NCBI GenBank assembly: GCA_937899855.1
Contig: CALCCH010000061.1
Span: 1-42,370, forward strand
Source of the DNA: an uncultured Saprospirales bacterium
GTDB taxonomy: Bacteria; Bacteroidota; Bacteroidia; Chitinophagales; Saprospiraceae
Direction: 5' to 3'
DNA: 42,370 nucleotides
Shown one piece after another: positions 17,176-26,941 of the stretch. A program made the position numbers and the translations under genes. Below the pieces are notes generated by a model. It saw only the letters and a program-made list of their open reading frames with translations, was not told the DNA's origin and did no database searches. Positions within the stretch are counted from its first letter, which is position 1. Each line of letters begins with the position of its first letter.

Positions 17176-17208
17176 TTTGCGTATCCGCGGAAAATTCCCG
17201 TACCTTTG
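17176..17208 (+). promoter_or_regulatory. Promoter-like element directed into the small lipoprotein gene in antisense
   Basis: TTTG at 17176-17179 and TACCTTTG at 17201-17208, an exact TAnnTTTG, are 21 nt apart. The predicted start is near 17214. On the plus strand no recognisable gene follows until HU at 17664; the transcript would run antisense through the lipoprotein gene. It could give an antisense RNA or an extra long leader for HU, or be a chance match. Confidence 0.35.
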
Positions 17209-17232
17209 GGGCTAGTGAGTCAGAAAAAGGCC

Positions 17233-17433
17233 CTAATTGCGGCGTTTGGCGCGCATATCTTTGGGAAAGAGGTTGGATCGTCCCCCTTTTTTGGAAAATT
17301 CCCCTTTTCGATTGGTTTTGACGTGGACGCTCTCATTGACGGGACAGCCCGTTTTTTTACTACAGGAGCTCATGCTGGCGCCGAAGAGGAGGAAAAGGGA
17401 GCAAAAACCGAGGAAAATTAGCCTTTTTCGCAT
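17233..17433 (-). CDS. Small lipoprotein, 66 aa, unknown function
   Basis: The short frame begins MRKRLIFLGFCSLFLLFGASMSSC, a good lipoprotein signal peptide with Cys at about residue 24, followed by a tiny, very basic mature part with the pattern SKKTGCPVNESVHVK and GRSNLFPKDMRAKRR. From memory this pattern recurs in short Bacteroidota lipoproteins, which is why I accept such a short gene. Function unknown. It stands alone on the minus strand between the permease gene and HU; its own promoter is not clear (TATTTTG lies upstream, one base short of consensus). Confidence 0.65.
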   Translation of the reverse strand: MRKRLIFLGFCSLFLLFGASMSSCSKKTGCPVNESVHVKTNRKGEFSKKGGRSNLFPKDMRAKRRN

Positions 17434-17599
17434 AAATGTTCTTTTTGAAGCAAAATACTGTGGATTAACGAATTAGACCTAAAAAATAGTGCCTAATTAG
17501 CGACAGTGAAGATACATATTAATTTGTTGGTAAAGTGTAAGAATCGGCTGAAAGCCTTGAAAAATAAAAGGTTCCGGGCGATTTTTTTATTCTAAACAC

Positions 17600-17630
17600 T
17601 TGTTTTTGATAGTTCAAGGACATATTTTTG
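17600..17630 (+). promoter_or_regulatory. Probable promoter of the HU gene
   Basis: TTG at 17600-17602, a 20-nt spacer, and TATTTTTG at 17623-17630, an exact TAnnTTTG match. The start would be near 17636, giving a leader of about 28 nt before the ATG at 17664. The region just upstream is AT-rich, as expected of a strong promoter. Confidence 0.65.
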
Positions 17631-17663
17631 TGCCAGATTTTTCAAATTAAAAAATTACATAAA

Positions 17664-17936
17664 ATGAACAAAGGAGATTTAATCAACAAAGTTGCCGAAG
17701 ATGCCAACTTGACCAAAGTCCAAGCTACGGAGGCTTTGAACTCCATCATCAGCACCATCGGAGAATGTCTCAAGGACGGCGATCGCGTATCTCTGGTTGG
17801 TTTTGGAACCTTTTCCACGGCGGAAAGAGATGCACGTACGGGGAGAAACCCGAAGACGGGAGAGGCGATCCAAATTGCTGCACGTACCGTTATAAAATTC
17901 AAGGCGGGTAAAGAATTGGTAGAATCGGTCAACTAA
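17664..17936 (+). CDS. hup: HU family DNA-binding protein
   Basis: A complete 90-aa HU protein. MNKGDLINKVAEDANLTKVQATEAL is the helical N-terminal dimerisation half, GDRVSLVGFGTFS is the HU signature, and RTGRNPKTGEAIQIAA is the beta-arm with the conserved Pro that kinks DNA. The end (TVIKFKAGKELVESVN) is typical. It should form dimers that bend and compact the nucleoid. The start at 17664 gives the conserved N-terminus; an in-frame extension to 17628 would overlap the promoter. A strong promoter and its own terminator suggest a single-gene unit. Confidence 0.96.
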   Translation: MNKGDLINKVAEDANLTKVQATEALNSIISTIGECLKDGDRVSLVGFGTFSTAERDARTGRNPKTGEAIQIAARTVIKFKAGKELVESVN

Positions 17937-17969
17937 GCCGACCAATTACTGACGGTATATACTAGCGAG

Positions 17970-18007
17970 CAGGGCGATTTCTCTACGGGAAATCGCCCTG
18001 TTTATTT
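17970..18007 (+). terminator. Intrinsic terminator after HU
   Basis: A perfect 12-bp stem, CAGGGCGATTTC (17970-17981) and GAAATCGCCCTG (17989-18000), with a 7-nt loop, followed by TTTATTT. It lies 33 nt after the HU stop codon. Confidence 0.88.
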
Positions 18008-18066
18008 CCCCCACCAAGGCCATCCGTTTTTCGGCGCGATTCGTGCAATAAGGCCAATAAAATGTA

Positions 18067-18074
18067 TACTTTTG
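18067..18074 (+). promoter_or_regulatory. Possible -7 element of the metB-like gene
   Basis: TACTTTTG is an exact TAnnTTTG match just after the HU terminator. The -33 position has only a TTCG/GTG-like sequence. If used, it leaves a leader of about 150 nt before the ATG at 18227; I recognise no known riboswitch in that leader. Confidence 0.35.
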
Positions 18075-18226
18075 TAGCTCCCCGAAGCGAGCGTACACCC
18101 CGCGGATTTTTTGCGCCACTTTCGCAACCCCCCCGCCCGTACGACTGTTCATTTGGCGTAGCATTTATCAGCACAATCAAATAATACCAAATCACACACC
18201 TAATTAAATCCCGGGAGGGCCCTTCG

Positions 18227-19372
18227 ATGAAATTCGACACCAAAGTAATTCACGCGGGTATTGATCCCGATCCGGCTACCGGAGCCATCATGACTCCCAT
18301 TTTTCAGACATCGACCTACGTACAACGCACACCGGGCGATCACGATGGCTACGAATACGCCCGTACCCAAAATCCCACCCGCTCCGTACTCGAAACCAAC
18401 CTCGCCGCCCTGGAAAACGGCAGCGCCGCCGTCTGCTTCGGTAGTGGCCTGGCCGCCATGGACGCCGTCCTCAAACTGCTCAATCCCGGCGACGAGATCC
18501 TGGCCACCGACGACCTCTACGGTGGTTCTTACCGCCTGATTACCAAAATCTACGAGCGCTTTGGCCTGAAGGTGCAGTTTATCGATATGTCCGACCCCAG
18601 CGCGGTAGCCGAGAAAATCACCGAGCACACCAAGCTGCTGTGGATCGAAACGCCCACCAACCCCATGCTCAAGCTGGTGGACATTGAGGCCATCTGTAAG
18701 GTGGCCAAGGAAAAGGGCGTCCGGACTTGTGTGGACAACACCTTTGCTTCGCCTTATTTGCAAACGCCCCTCGATCTTGGGGCCGATTTGGTACTGCACT
18801 CCGCCACGAAGTACCTGGGAGGTCACAGCGACGTCGTCCTGGGGGCGGTAGTAGCCAAAACCCAGGAATTGGCCGATCAACTGTACTTTATACAGAACGC
18901 TTCGGGGGCCGTACCCGGTCCGCAGGATTGCTTTTTGGTACTCCGCGGGATCAAAACCCTGCATTTGCGCGTAGAACGCGCCTGCAAGAATGCCAAGAAG
19001 ATTGCCAAGTACCTCGTGATGCACCCCAAGGTCGCCAACGTCTACTGGCCAGGTTTTAAGGACCATCCGGGCTACGAGATTGCCAAGAAGCAGATGCGCC
19101 ATTTTGGGGGCATGGTCTCCTTCGACATGCTGGAAGATACGATGGAGGTGGCCAATAAGGTCCTGTCGAGTACGGTGCTTTTCTCCTTGGCCGAGTCGCT
19201 GGGAGGGGTGGAGTCCCTGATTGGGCATCCCGCCACGATGACCCACGCTTCAATTCCCCGGCCCGAACGCCTCAAGGTTGGCCTGACCGATTCCCTCATC
19301 CGGTTGAGTGTCGGTATTGAAGATGTTGATGATCTGTTGGAAGACCTCGAACAGGCCTTCGCCAACCTCTAG
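18227..19372 (+). CDS. metB: Cystathionine gamma-synthase/lyase-like PLP enzyme
   Basis: A 381-aa enzyme of the Cys/Met-metabolism PLP family (fold type I). Visible hallmarks are MKFDTKVIHAGIDPD at the N-terminus, YEYARTQNPTR (the phosphate-binding Tyr/Arg from the neighbouring subunit), FGSGLAAMDAV, WIETPTNPMLK, the VDNTFASPYLQ Asp that contacts the PLP nitrogen, and HSATKYLGGHSD with the PLP-binding Lys195. TMTHASIPRPER near the C-terminus is also typical. It acts in transsulfuration; MetB (synthase) and MetC/CGL (lyase) cannot be separated reliably from sequence alone. A GGGAGGG-like site precedes the ATG. The gene is monocistronic, followed by a terminator. Confidence 0.9.
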   Translation: MKFDTKVIHAGIDPDPATGAIMTPIFQTSTYVQRTPGDHDGYEYARTQNPTRSVLETNLAALENGSAAVCFGSGLAAMDAVLKLLNPGDEILATDDLYGGSYRLITKIYERFGLKVQFIDMSDPSAVAEKITEHTKLLWIETPTNPMLKLVDIEAICKVAKEKGVRTCVDNTFASPYLQTPLDLGADLVLHSATKYLGGHSDVVLGAVVAKTQELADQLYFIQNASGAVPGPQDCFLVLRGIKTLHLRVERACKNAKKIAKYLVMHPKVANVYWPGFKDHPGYEIAKKQMRHFGGMVSFDMLEDTMEVANKVLSSTVLFSLAESLGGVESLIGHPATMTHASIPRPERLKVGLTDSLIRLSVGIEDVDDLLEDLEQAFANL

Positions 19373-19396
19373 GTCTGCCGTTTTTGGTGCTGCGCA

Positions 19397-19441
19397 AACG
19401 CGCTTCTTTCCGCTGGGAAGGGAGCGCGTTTTGTCGTTTTT
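19397..19441 (+). terminator. Intrinsic terminator after the metB-like gene
   Basis: AACGCGCTTCTTTCC (19397-19411) and GGAAGGGAGCGCGTT (19416-19430) form a 15-bp stem with two G-U pairs and a 4-nt loop, followed by TTGTCGTTTTT. Confidence 0.8.
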
Positions 19442-19662
19442 GGAGGCTTGGGTAAAATGTTAAAATTCGTACGGGGCGATTTTTTTTAAATTTTTTTCGA
19501 ATTTTTTCAAACCGTTCATAATGAGGGGCTTATCGGGCTTTTTTGTTGTTGCTAAGTCCCTAAAATGACTCCTTTTTGGGTTTGGATTTATGGAATTTTT
19601 CCGGTGAAAGCGTCTATGTACCGAATTTTTTAATCGCTTCATCAATATCTAAATCACAAAAA
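19442..19662. other. AT-rich intergenic region before the PUR gene
   Basis: It holds long T-runs (for example around 19481-19510) and no convincing gene. A minus-strand frame at 19460-19645 is Lys/Asn-rich and looks compositional. I found no exact TAnnTTTG match ahead of the PUR gene. Confidence 0.35.
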
Positions 19663-20100
19663 ATGGAAAAGAAGAACATCCTTCACACCGAACAGATCAA
19701 CCTCAAGAACCGCACGTATTTTTTGGACATCAAGGTCAGCGAGGCGGGCAAACAGTTTTTGACCCTGACTCAGGTCGAGGACCAAGAAGACGGCAGTAGC
19801 AACCGCCAGCGGCTGGTGCTTTTTGAAGAGGACCTGCTGCGGCTGAGCGAACGGCTGGTGCGGACGCTGCTGTACTTTCACCCCAGCGACCTGATGGCGG
19901 ACAAGGCCTACGTGGACCAGGAGCGCGCCAATCACGCCAATGCTTTTCGCCGCTGGACCCGAGCCGACGAAAACCTACTGGCCGAATTGTACCAGCAGGG
20001 TCACGAAATTCCTGAATTGATGGAGCATTTTAAGCGCAACGAGCGCGCCATTATTAAGCGCCTGGAGATGATGGGAATTGCTATGAAAGCTAGTGCTTAG
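19663..20100 (+). CDS. PUR-alpha-like (DUF3276) nucleic-acid-binding protein with C-terminal helical domain
   Basis: A 145-aa protein. Residues about 8-70 carry the pattern NLKNRTYFLDIKVSEAGKQFLTLTQ ... QRLVLFEEDLLRLSERL, which matches the PUR/DUF3276 fold of Bacteroidota that binds single-stranded nucleic acid. After a linker, residues about 98-141 (RRWTRADENLLAELY ... ERAIIKRLEMMGI) look like a Myb/SANT-like or winged-helix module, with WT..DE..LLAELY and a second helix ending IIKRLE. So the protein may contact nucleic acid through two domains. The start at 19663 gives MEKKNILHTE; an upstream extension to 19576 lacks homologous features. radC follows after two hairpins. Confidence 0.75.
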   Translation: MEKKNILHTEQINLKNRTYFLDIKVSEAGKQFLTLTQVEDQEDGSSNRQRLVLFEEDLLRLSERLVRTLLYFHPSDLMADKAYVDQERANHANAFRRWTRADENLLAELYQQGHEIPELMEHFKRNERAIIKRLEMMGIAMKASA

Positions 20101-20102
20101 TA

Positions 20103-20158
20103 CCGTTTACACCGCGTCAACCGTAAACGGATGGACGGGCTGGGGCCACGGCCCCAGC
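20103..20158 (+). terminator. Two tandem hairpins between the PUR gene and radC
   Basis: First: CCGTTTAC (20103-20110) and GTAAACGG (20123-20130), perfect 8-bp arms with a 12-nt loop. Second: GCTGGGGCC (20139-20147) and GGCCCCAGC (20150-20158), perfect 9-bp arms, read as an 8-bp stem with a CACG loop and followed by TACTTTTACC. The second is a plausible terminator or attenuator lying 29 nt ahead of the radC start. Confidence 0.55.
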
Positions 20159-20187
20159 TACTTTTACCCTCCCCAAAAAACCAAGCC

Positions 20188-20883
20188 ATGGAATATCAAA
20201 ATCGCCTCGCGATCAAATACTGGGCGGATGAAGATCGCCCCCGGGAAAAATTACTGCTCAAAGGCCTGTGGAGCTTGTCCAATGCAGAATTGGTCGCCAT
20301 CTTGATCCGCAGTGGAAATCGGGAAGAGTCGGCGGTTGCCCTCGCCCAGCGGCTACTCCAATCGGTCGACAATGACCTCAACGAGTTGGGAAAGCGCCAG
20401 GTGGCCGAATTGATGCAGTTTCACGGTATTGGTCGGGTCAAAGCCATCAGCATTGCGGCGGCCCTCGAACTGGGACGTCGGCGGCAGGGGAGTCCGGTAA
20501 AGGAGCGCCCCCAAATTCGGGGCAGCAAGGATGCCTACGAGCTGATGGCGCCCCTGTTGGGCGATTTGGAGCACGAGGAATTTTGGATTTTACTCCTCAA
20601 CCGCGCCAACCGCCTCATCGGGCGGGCCCAAATCAGTCGGGGTGGGGTAGCGGGCACCGTAGTAGATGCTAAGGTGATCTTTAAAAAGGCCGTCGATGCA
20701 CTGGCTTGCTCCATTATCCTGTGTCACAATCATCCTTCGGGCAACCTCAAACCCAGCCAAGCCGATCGCGATATCACTCGAAAATTACGCTGGGCGGGGC
20801 GCAATTTGGAGGTTGCCGTATTGGACCACGTAATCATCTCCGATCGGGGCTTCTACAGCTTTGCCGATGAGGGGGAGTTTTAG
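20188..20883 (+). CDS. radC: RadC family JAB-domain protein
   Basis: A 231-aa protein. The N-terminal half has the RadC pattern DRPREKLLLKGLWSLSNAELVAILIRSGN and a helix-hairpin-helix-like LMQFHGIGRVKAISIAAALELGRR. The C-terminal JAB/MPN metal site is intact, with HNHPSG at residues 180-185 and D193 (PSQAD). The family was historically called a DNA repair protein but its role is unsettled. I start at the ATG at 20188, since the upstream extension from 20131 would include the terminator-like hairpin. Confidence 0.93.
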   Translation: MEYQNRLAIKYWADEDRPREKLLLKGLWSLSNAELVAILIRSGNREESAVALAQRLLQSVDNDLNELGKRQVAELMQFHGIGRVKAISIAAALELGRRRQGSPVKERPQIRGSKDAYELMAPLLGDLEHEEFWILLLNRANRLIGRAQISRGGVAGTVVDAKVIFKKAVDALACSIILCHNHPSGNLKPSQADRDITRKLRWAGRNLEVAVLDHVIISDRGFYSFADEGEF

Positions 20884-21033
20884 AAGCGCCCCATCGAAGG
20901 GGACCGCCACGAGCAAAAAAACGCTAACTTACATTAACTTTAGGCCCAGCGAAACCTTCTCCCCGCCCCCATGTTTATACAGGGCGATGGTTTTTGCCAC
21001 GCAATATTGACTGCGGTCATCTGATCAAAGGGT

Positions 21034-22791
21034 ATGAACGAGAAAAACAAATTTGACTACGTCTTACTGGGAAGAGTGCTCGCAATGGCCAAACCCTACC
21101 GCCGCGTTTTTGCCTTTACGGGCGTACTGGCCGTGGTACTGGCTCCCCTCGTTATCCTGAGGCCCTACCTCATTAAGGTCATGGTAGATGACTACATCTT
21201 CAACTACGACATCGCCGGGATGACTCGGGTCGCCCTGATTATCGTGGGGGTGGTGGCCTTACAGGTACTTTTGCGCTACCTGTTTATCTACAACGCCGCC
21301 TGGCTGGGACAAACCGTTATCCGCGACCTCCGTACCCAGGTGTTTCGGCACATTACCCGCCTGCGGCTCACCTACTTCGATACCACGCCCATCGGTACCT
21401 CGACCACCCGAACCATCAACGACATCGAAACCATCAACTCGGTTTTCTCCGAGGGCGTCATTACCATCATGGCGGATTTGATCACCTTGTTTGCGGTGCT
21501 GGGGATCATGTTTTACACCAGCTGGCAACTGACCCTGGTTTGTTTGACCGTGGTGCCCTTTTTGATGATTGCGACCTACATCTTTAAAGAAAAGGTCAAG
21601 GTCTCTTATCAAAAGGTACGGAACGAGATTTCCAAGATGAACGCCTTTTTGCAGGAGCGCATTACGGGAATGCGGATCGTACAAATCTTTAATTCTGAGC
21701 GGCGCGAAGGGGAAAAATTTCGGACGATCAACCGCAAGTACACCCAAGCCAATCTCGACGCCATCCTCTACTACGCCGTATTTTTTCCGGTGGTGGAGAT
21801 CATCATGGCGGCGGCCCTGGGGCTGATGGTCTGGTGGGGCGCACGTGGTGTCATCAGCGCCGAGGTGACCCTCGGTACCCTCGTGGCTTTTCCCATTTAC
21901 CTGTCCATGTTCTTTCGTCCCATCCGCTTGTTGGCGGATAAATTCAATACCCTCCAAATGGGCTTGGTCGCGGCCGAACGGGTGTTCAACCTCCTCGATC
22001 GCAAGACGATGATTGCCGACGTGGGGGAGCGCAGCGCCGAAAACATCGAAGGGCGGGTGGAATTCAAAGCGGTGAGTTTTGCTTACACCGAAGTGGATTA
22101 CGTCTTGCGGGACCTCAGTTTTCAAATCCAAGCCGGTGAAACCCTGGCCATCGTGGGTAGTACGGGCTCGGGCAAGTCGACCATCATCAACATCCTGAGT
22201 CGTTTTTACGAGATCCAAAAGGGCGAAATCTTGGTGGATGGCATCAACATCCGCGATTACCAGTTGGCCAGCCTGCGGCAACACATCGCCGTGGTACTGC
22301 AAGATGTCTTTCTCTTCTCGGGGACCGTGCTGGACAACATCACCCTCCGCGATACCAGCATCAGCCGGGAACGGGTCATCGAAGCGGCCAAAATGATTGG
22401 GGCACACGCGTTTATCGAAAAATTACCGGGGGGCTACGACTACGAAGTCAAAGAACGGGGGCTCACCCTTTCCATGGGGCAACGCCAGTTGATCTCCTTC
22501 GTAAGGGCGCTGGTCTTTGACCCCAAGATCCTCATCCTCGACGAGGCAACTTCCTCCATCGACCCCGAGTCAGAGGCCGTGATCCAGTACGCCATCGAGC
22601 GCCTGATCGAAAAGCGGACTTCCATTATTGTGGCCCATCGCCTCTCCACCATCCGTCACGCCGAAAACATCATGGTGCTCGACAAGGGGAAGGTCGTCGA
22701 ATACGGCCCCCACGAACAATTGCTACAATTGGAGCAGGGACATTACCGCGAGCTGTACGAAATGCAATTTTTGTCGACCGAAATGTCCTGA
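21034..22791 (+). CDS. ABC exporter, MsbA-like half-transporter (permease-ATPase fusion)
   Basis: A 585-aa type IV ABC exporter. Residues 1-310 are the six-helix membrane domain; the ATPase follows from about 345. Walker A is GSTGSGKST (375-383), the signature is LSMGQ (479-483, where most have LSGGQ), Walker B ends in LDEATSSID (D503, E504), and the switch His is H535 (VAHRLST). It is full length and should act as a homodimer or with a partner, exporting lipid, peptide or drug. Two small membrane/envelope genes follow on the same strand (22927, 23433), perhaps a loose envelope cluster. The substrate cannot be read from sequence. Confidence 0.93.
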   Translation: MNEKNKFDYVLLGRVLAMAKPYRRVFAFTGVLAVVLAPLVILRPYLIKVMVDDYIFNYDIAGMTRVALIIVGVVALQVLLRYLFIYNAAWLGQTVIRDLRTQVFRHITRLRLTYFDTTPIGTSTTRTINDIETINSVFSEGVITIMADLITLFAVLGIMFYTSWQLTLVCLTVVPFLMIATYIFKEKVKVSYQKVRNEISKMNAFLQERITGMRIVQIFNSERREGEKFRTINRKYTQANLDAILYYAVFFPVVEIIMAAALGLMVWWGARGVISAEVTLGTLVAFPIYLSMFFRPIRLLADKFNTLQMGLVAAERVFNLLDRKTMIADVGERSAENIEGRVEFKAVSFAYTEVDYVLRDLSFQIQAGETLAIVGSTGSGKSTIINILSRFYEIQKGEILVDGINIRDYQLASLRQHIAVVLQDVFLFSGTVLDNITLRDTSISRERVIEAAKMIGAHAFIEKLPGGYDYEVKERGLTLSMGQRQLISFVRALVFDPKILILDEATSSIDPESEAVIQYAIERLIEKRTSIIVAHRLSTIRHAENIMVLDKGKVVEYGPHEQLLQLEQGHYRELYEMQFLSTEMS

Positions 22792-22926
22792 AGCCCAATT
22801 CTCATCGAATAATTATCCTTCTTAACCGTCATTGGCGTCCTGCTGGTCTATCTCGTTACCGTTTGTTCCAACAATTCCGTAATTTGAGTAGTTGTAAGGA
22901 AAAGTTCACGCTAAAAATATACCCTG

Positions 22927-23418
22927 ATGCAATACCGTCGCACCGATATCAACCCCTTCAATTCCATCCGCAGTATTCTGTTTTTGGTCCTGTTTTTTGT
23001 GGCTTTGTTTTTTGTGGCCCGCGGTATTTTTACCCTCCTCTCCTGGGTGGCTCCAGTCTTGTTGATTCTGACCCTGGTGCTTGACTATAAGACCATCATC
23101 GACTACGGAAAGTGGCTCGGACGATTGATACGCAAGGACTTGCTCATGGGGGTCGGAGCCATCATACTCACGGTGGTGGGTTTTCCGGTCATTGCGGGCT
23201 TTCTCTTCTTCAAGGCGCTGATTCGTCGCAAGGTAGGGCAGGTCAAAAAGGACATGGAGGAGAGGGCCGCTGGTCAGTACATCGAGTTTGAAGAGGTAGA
23301 AAGTACGACCTACGAACCCCTCGAACTGCCCCCCCTAGATACGCCCCAAGCCGAACCGGAGCCACAGCCCGAGACGCGGCGCTCGACCAAAAACGATTAC
23401 GACGACCTCTTCGAATAG
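22927..23418 (+). CDS. Small membrane protein, unknown family
   Basis: I do not recognise the family. The 163-aa protein has two or three hydrophobic segments: residues about 15-52 (probably two helices, LFLVLFFVALFFVARGIF then VAPVLLILTLVL) and about 72-95 (LLMGVGAIILTVVGFPVIAGFLFF). It ends with a Pro/Glu-rich tail of about 50 residues (EPEPQPETRRSTKNDYDDLFE) likely in the cytoplasm. It begins 135 nt after the ABC exporter and ends 14 nt before the glycosyltransferase, so it may be transcribed with the latter. Confidence 0.75.
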   Translation: MQYRRTDINPFNSIRSILFLVLFFVALFFVARGIFTLLSWVAPVLLILTLVLDYKTIIDYGKWLGRLIRKDLLMGVGAIILTVVGFPVIAGFLFFKALIRRKVGQVKKDMEERAAGQYIEFEEVESTTYEPLELPPLDTPQAEPEPQPETRRSTKNDYDDLFE

Positions 23419-23432
23419 CGGCTCGCCTTTCC

Positions 23433-24611
23433 ATGTTTGCGTCTTTTCCGACGGTGCTGTTTGCGAGCTTTGGCCTCGTTTCCCTGTTGCTGGCCCTGTA
23501 TTACGCCTGGCTGATGCAGCGCTATTACCGCCACTGGCAAGCGCTCCCCGAGTGGAATCCGCCTTCGTCGTATACCGCTCGTACCTCTATCACGGTCATC
23601 GTCCCGGCGCGCAACGAAGCCGCCAACATCGAAGCCTGTCTGCACAGCATCCTGAACCAAGCCTACCCGACTTCCCACTACGAAATCCTGGTCGTCGACG
23701 ATCATTCTACCGACGCCACCCCCCAATTGGTGGCCCAACTGGCCCGCCTCCATCCCCACCTTCGCCTGCTCCACCTCCGCGATGCCCCACTGGCGGAAAA
23801 CGAAGGGGCCTACAAGAAAAAGGCCATTGAATGGGCGATCCAACATTCCCGCGGGGAGTTGCTGGTTACCACCGATGCCGATTGCCGGGTACCGCCCCGC
23901 TGGTTGCCCCTCCTGGCCTCCTACTACGAGCGTGAGGATGCCGTTTTTATTGCGGCTCCCGTCAATTTTGACCGCGAACGGACTGCCTTTGAGCGTTTCC
24001 AATCCCTGGATTTTGTGGGGATGATGGGGATCACGGGGGCGGGGATTTACGGGGCTTTCCAACACATGTGCAATGGCGCCAACCTGGCCTATCGCAAACC
24101 GGCTTTTTACGCCGTTGGGGGCTTTAGCGGTATCGACCAACGGGCTTCGGGTGATGACATGTTGCTCTTGCAGAAAATGGCGCGGCGTTTTCCCGGCCGG
24201 ATTGGCTTTGTCAAAAATCCAGCGGCTACCGTCCGGACGACGGCCATGCCGACGATCCGCAGCTTTGTCCAACAACGGCTGCGCTGGGCCTCCAAATCAC
24301 GAGACTACCCCGAATGGCGAGTTACCCTGCGGCTGGCCTTGGTTTTTTTCTACTGCTGGAGCATCCTACTGGCGGCCCTGCTGCTGCCCTTTTTTGGAGG
24401 ACCGGGAGTGCTGTTGTTTCTACTTTTGCTCGGAACGAAGATGGTGGTGGATTACGCTTTTCTGAGGACGATGAGTCGTTACTTTGGGCGGCTGGACTTG
24501 CTGCGGTCCTTTGTCGTATCGGCCTGGTACCACCTGTGGTACATCGCGGTGGTGGGCTTGTTGGCCAATGTGGTGCAGCGTTACGAGTGGAAGGGGCGGG
24601 TGGTACGATAG
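23433..24611 (+). CDS. Membrane-bound GT2 family glycosyltransferase
   Basis: A 392-aa GT2 enzyme with an N-terminal membrane helix (about 5-27), a GT-A domain and two to three C-terminal helices (about 300-385). Donor-binding and metal residues are visible: TVIVPARNEAANIEACL, VVDDHSTD (D89, D90) and TTDAD (D148, D150). GDDMLLLQKM and QRLRW (Q281 to W285) match the processive-type acceptor motifs. It probably transfers sugars to a lipid or polysaccharide at the cytoplasmic membrane face; donor and product are unknown. A bidirectional hairpin separates it from gyrB. Confidence 0.92.
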   Translation: MFASFPTVLFASFGLVSLLLALYYAWLMQRYYRHWQALPEWNPPSSYTARTSITVIVPARNEAANIEACLHSILNQAYPTSHYEILVVDDHSTDATPQLVAQLARLHPHLRLLHLRDAPLAENEGAYKKKAIEWAIQHSRGELLVTTDADCRVPPRWLPLLASYYEREDAVFIAAPVNFDRERTAFERFQSLDFVGMMGITGAGIYGAFQHMCNGANLAYRKPAFYAVGGFSGIDQRASGDDMLLLQKMARRFPGRIGFVKNPAATVRTTAMPTIRSFVQQRLRWASKSRDYPEWRVTLRLALVFFYCWSILLAALLLPFFGGPGVLLFLLLLGTKMVVDYAFLRTMSRYFGRLDLLRSFVVSAWYHLWYIAVVGLLANVVQRYEWKGRVVR

Positions 24612-24619
24612 AAAGACCA

Positions 24620-24652
24620 CTGGCCGTTCGGCAATGTTTGCGGAACGGCCAG
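24620..24652. terminator. Bidirectional terminator-like hairpin between the GT2 gene and gyrB
   Basis: CTGGCCGTTC (24620-24629) and GAACGGCCAG (24643-24652) form a perfect 10-bp stem, extended inward after one mismatch by four more pairs around a TGT loop. On the minus strand it is followed by a TGGTCTTTCT stretch. Confidence 0.7.
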
Positions 24653-24686
24653 CGGAAGTGGGCGCAGTCAAGCGTGGTGGAGGCGT

Positions 24687-26690
<2,004 letters not shown>

Positions 26691-26941
26691 TTAAAGGGGA
26701 AAACCGATTGCCAGTGGGCTTTGGTGGGTCTCCGGTGGCCGGGCTTCGGTCGGGGGGAATGTTTGGTGGCCCAAGTATCACAACGCTTTGATTATTAATG
26801 CTTCTGGCGAAAATTAAACGCGGTATTTTATCCAAAAATTGTTAACTTGCCAGGAGGTGTCCGTCGGGGTGCTGGCGAATTTTATCGCCCCGTTTCCAAT
26901 TCGGTCGGTCGCCGCTGATTCGTTCGGATTTAACCGGTGTT

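Noticed and set aside
17256-17263. A second TATCTTTG on the plus strand
   Set aside because: It lies within the codons of the conserved lipoprotein C-terminus (FPKDM) and has no -33 element at the right distance.
17206-17421. Plus-strand frame starting at TTG, opposite the small lipoprotein
   Set aside because: It has no signal or motif, and the minus-strand lipoprotein has a convincing signal peptide. The start also lies inside the -7 box.
17946-18243. Minus-strand frames over the HU terminator and metB leader
   Set aside because: They read through a terminator hairpin and a promoter region and show no family features.
19460-19645. 61-aa Lys/Asn-rich minus-strand frame
   Set aside because: AT-rich intergenic sequence gives such frames by composition; there is no motif, promoter or neighbour to support it.
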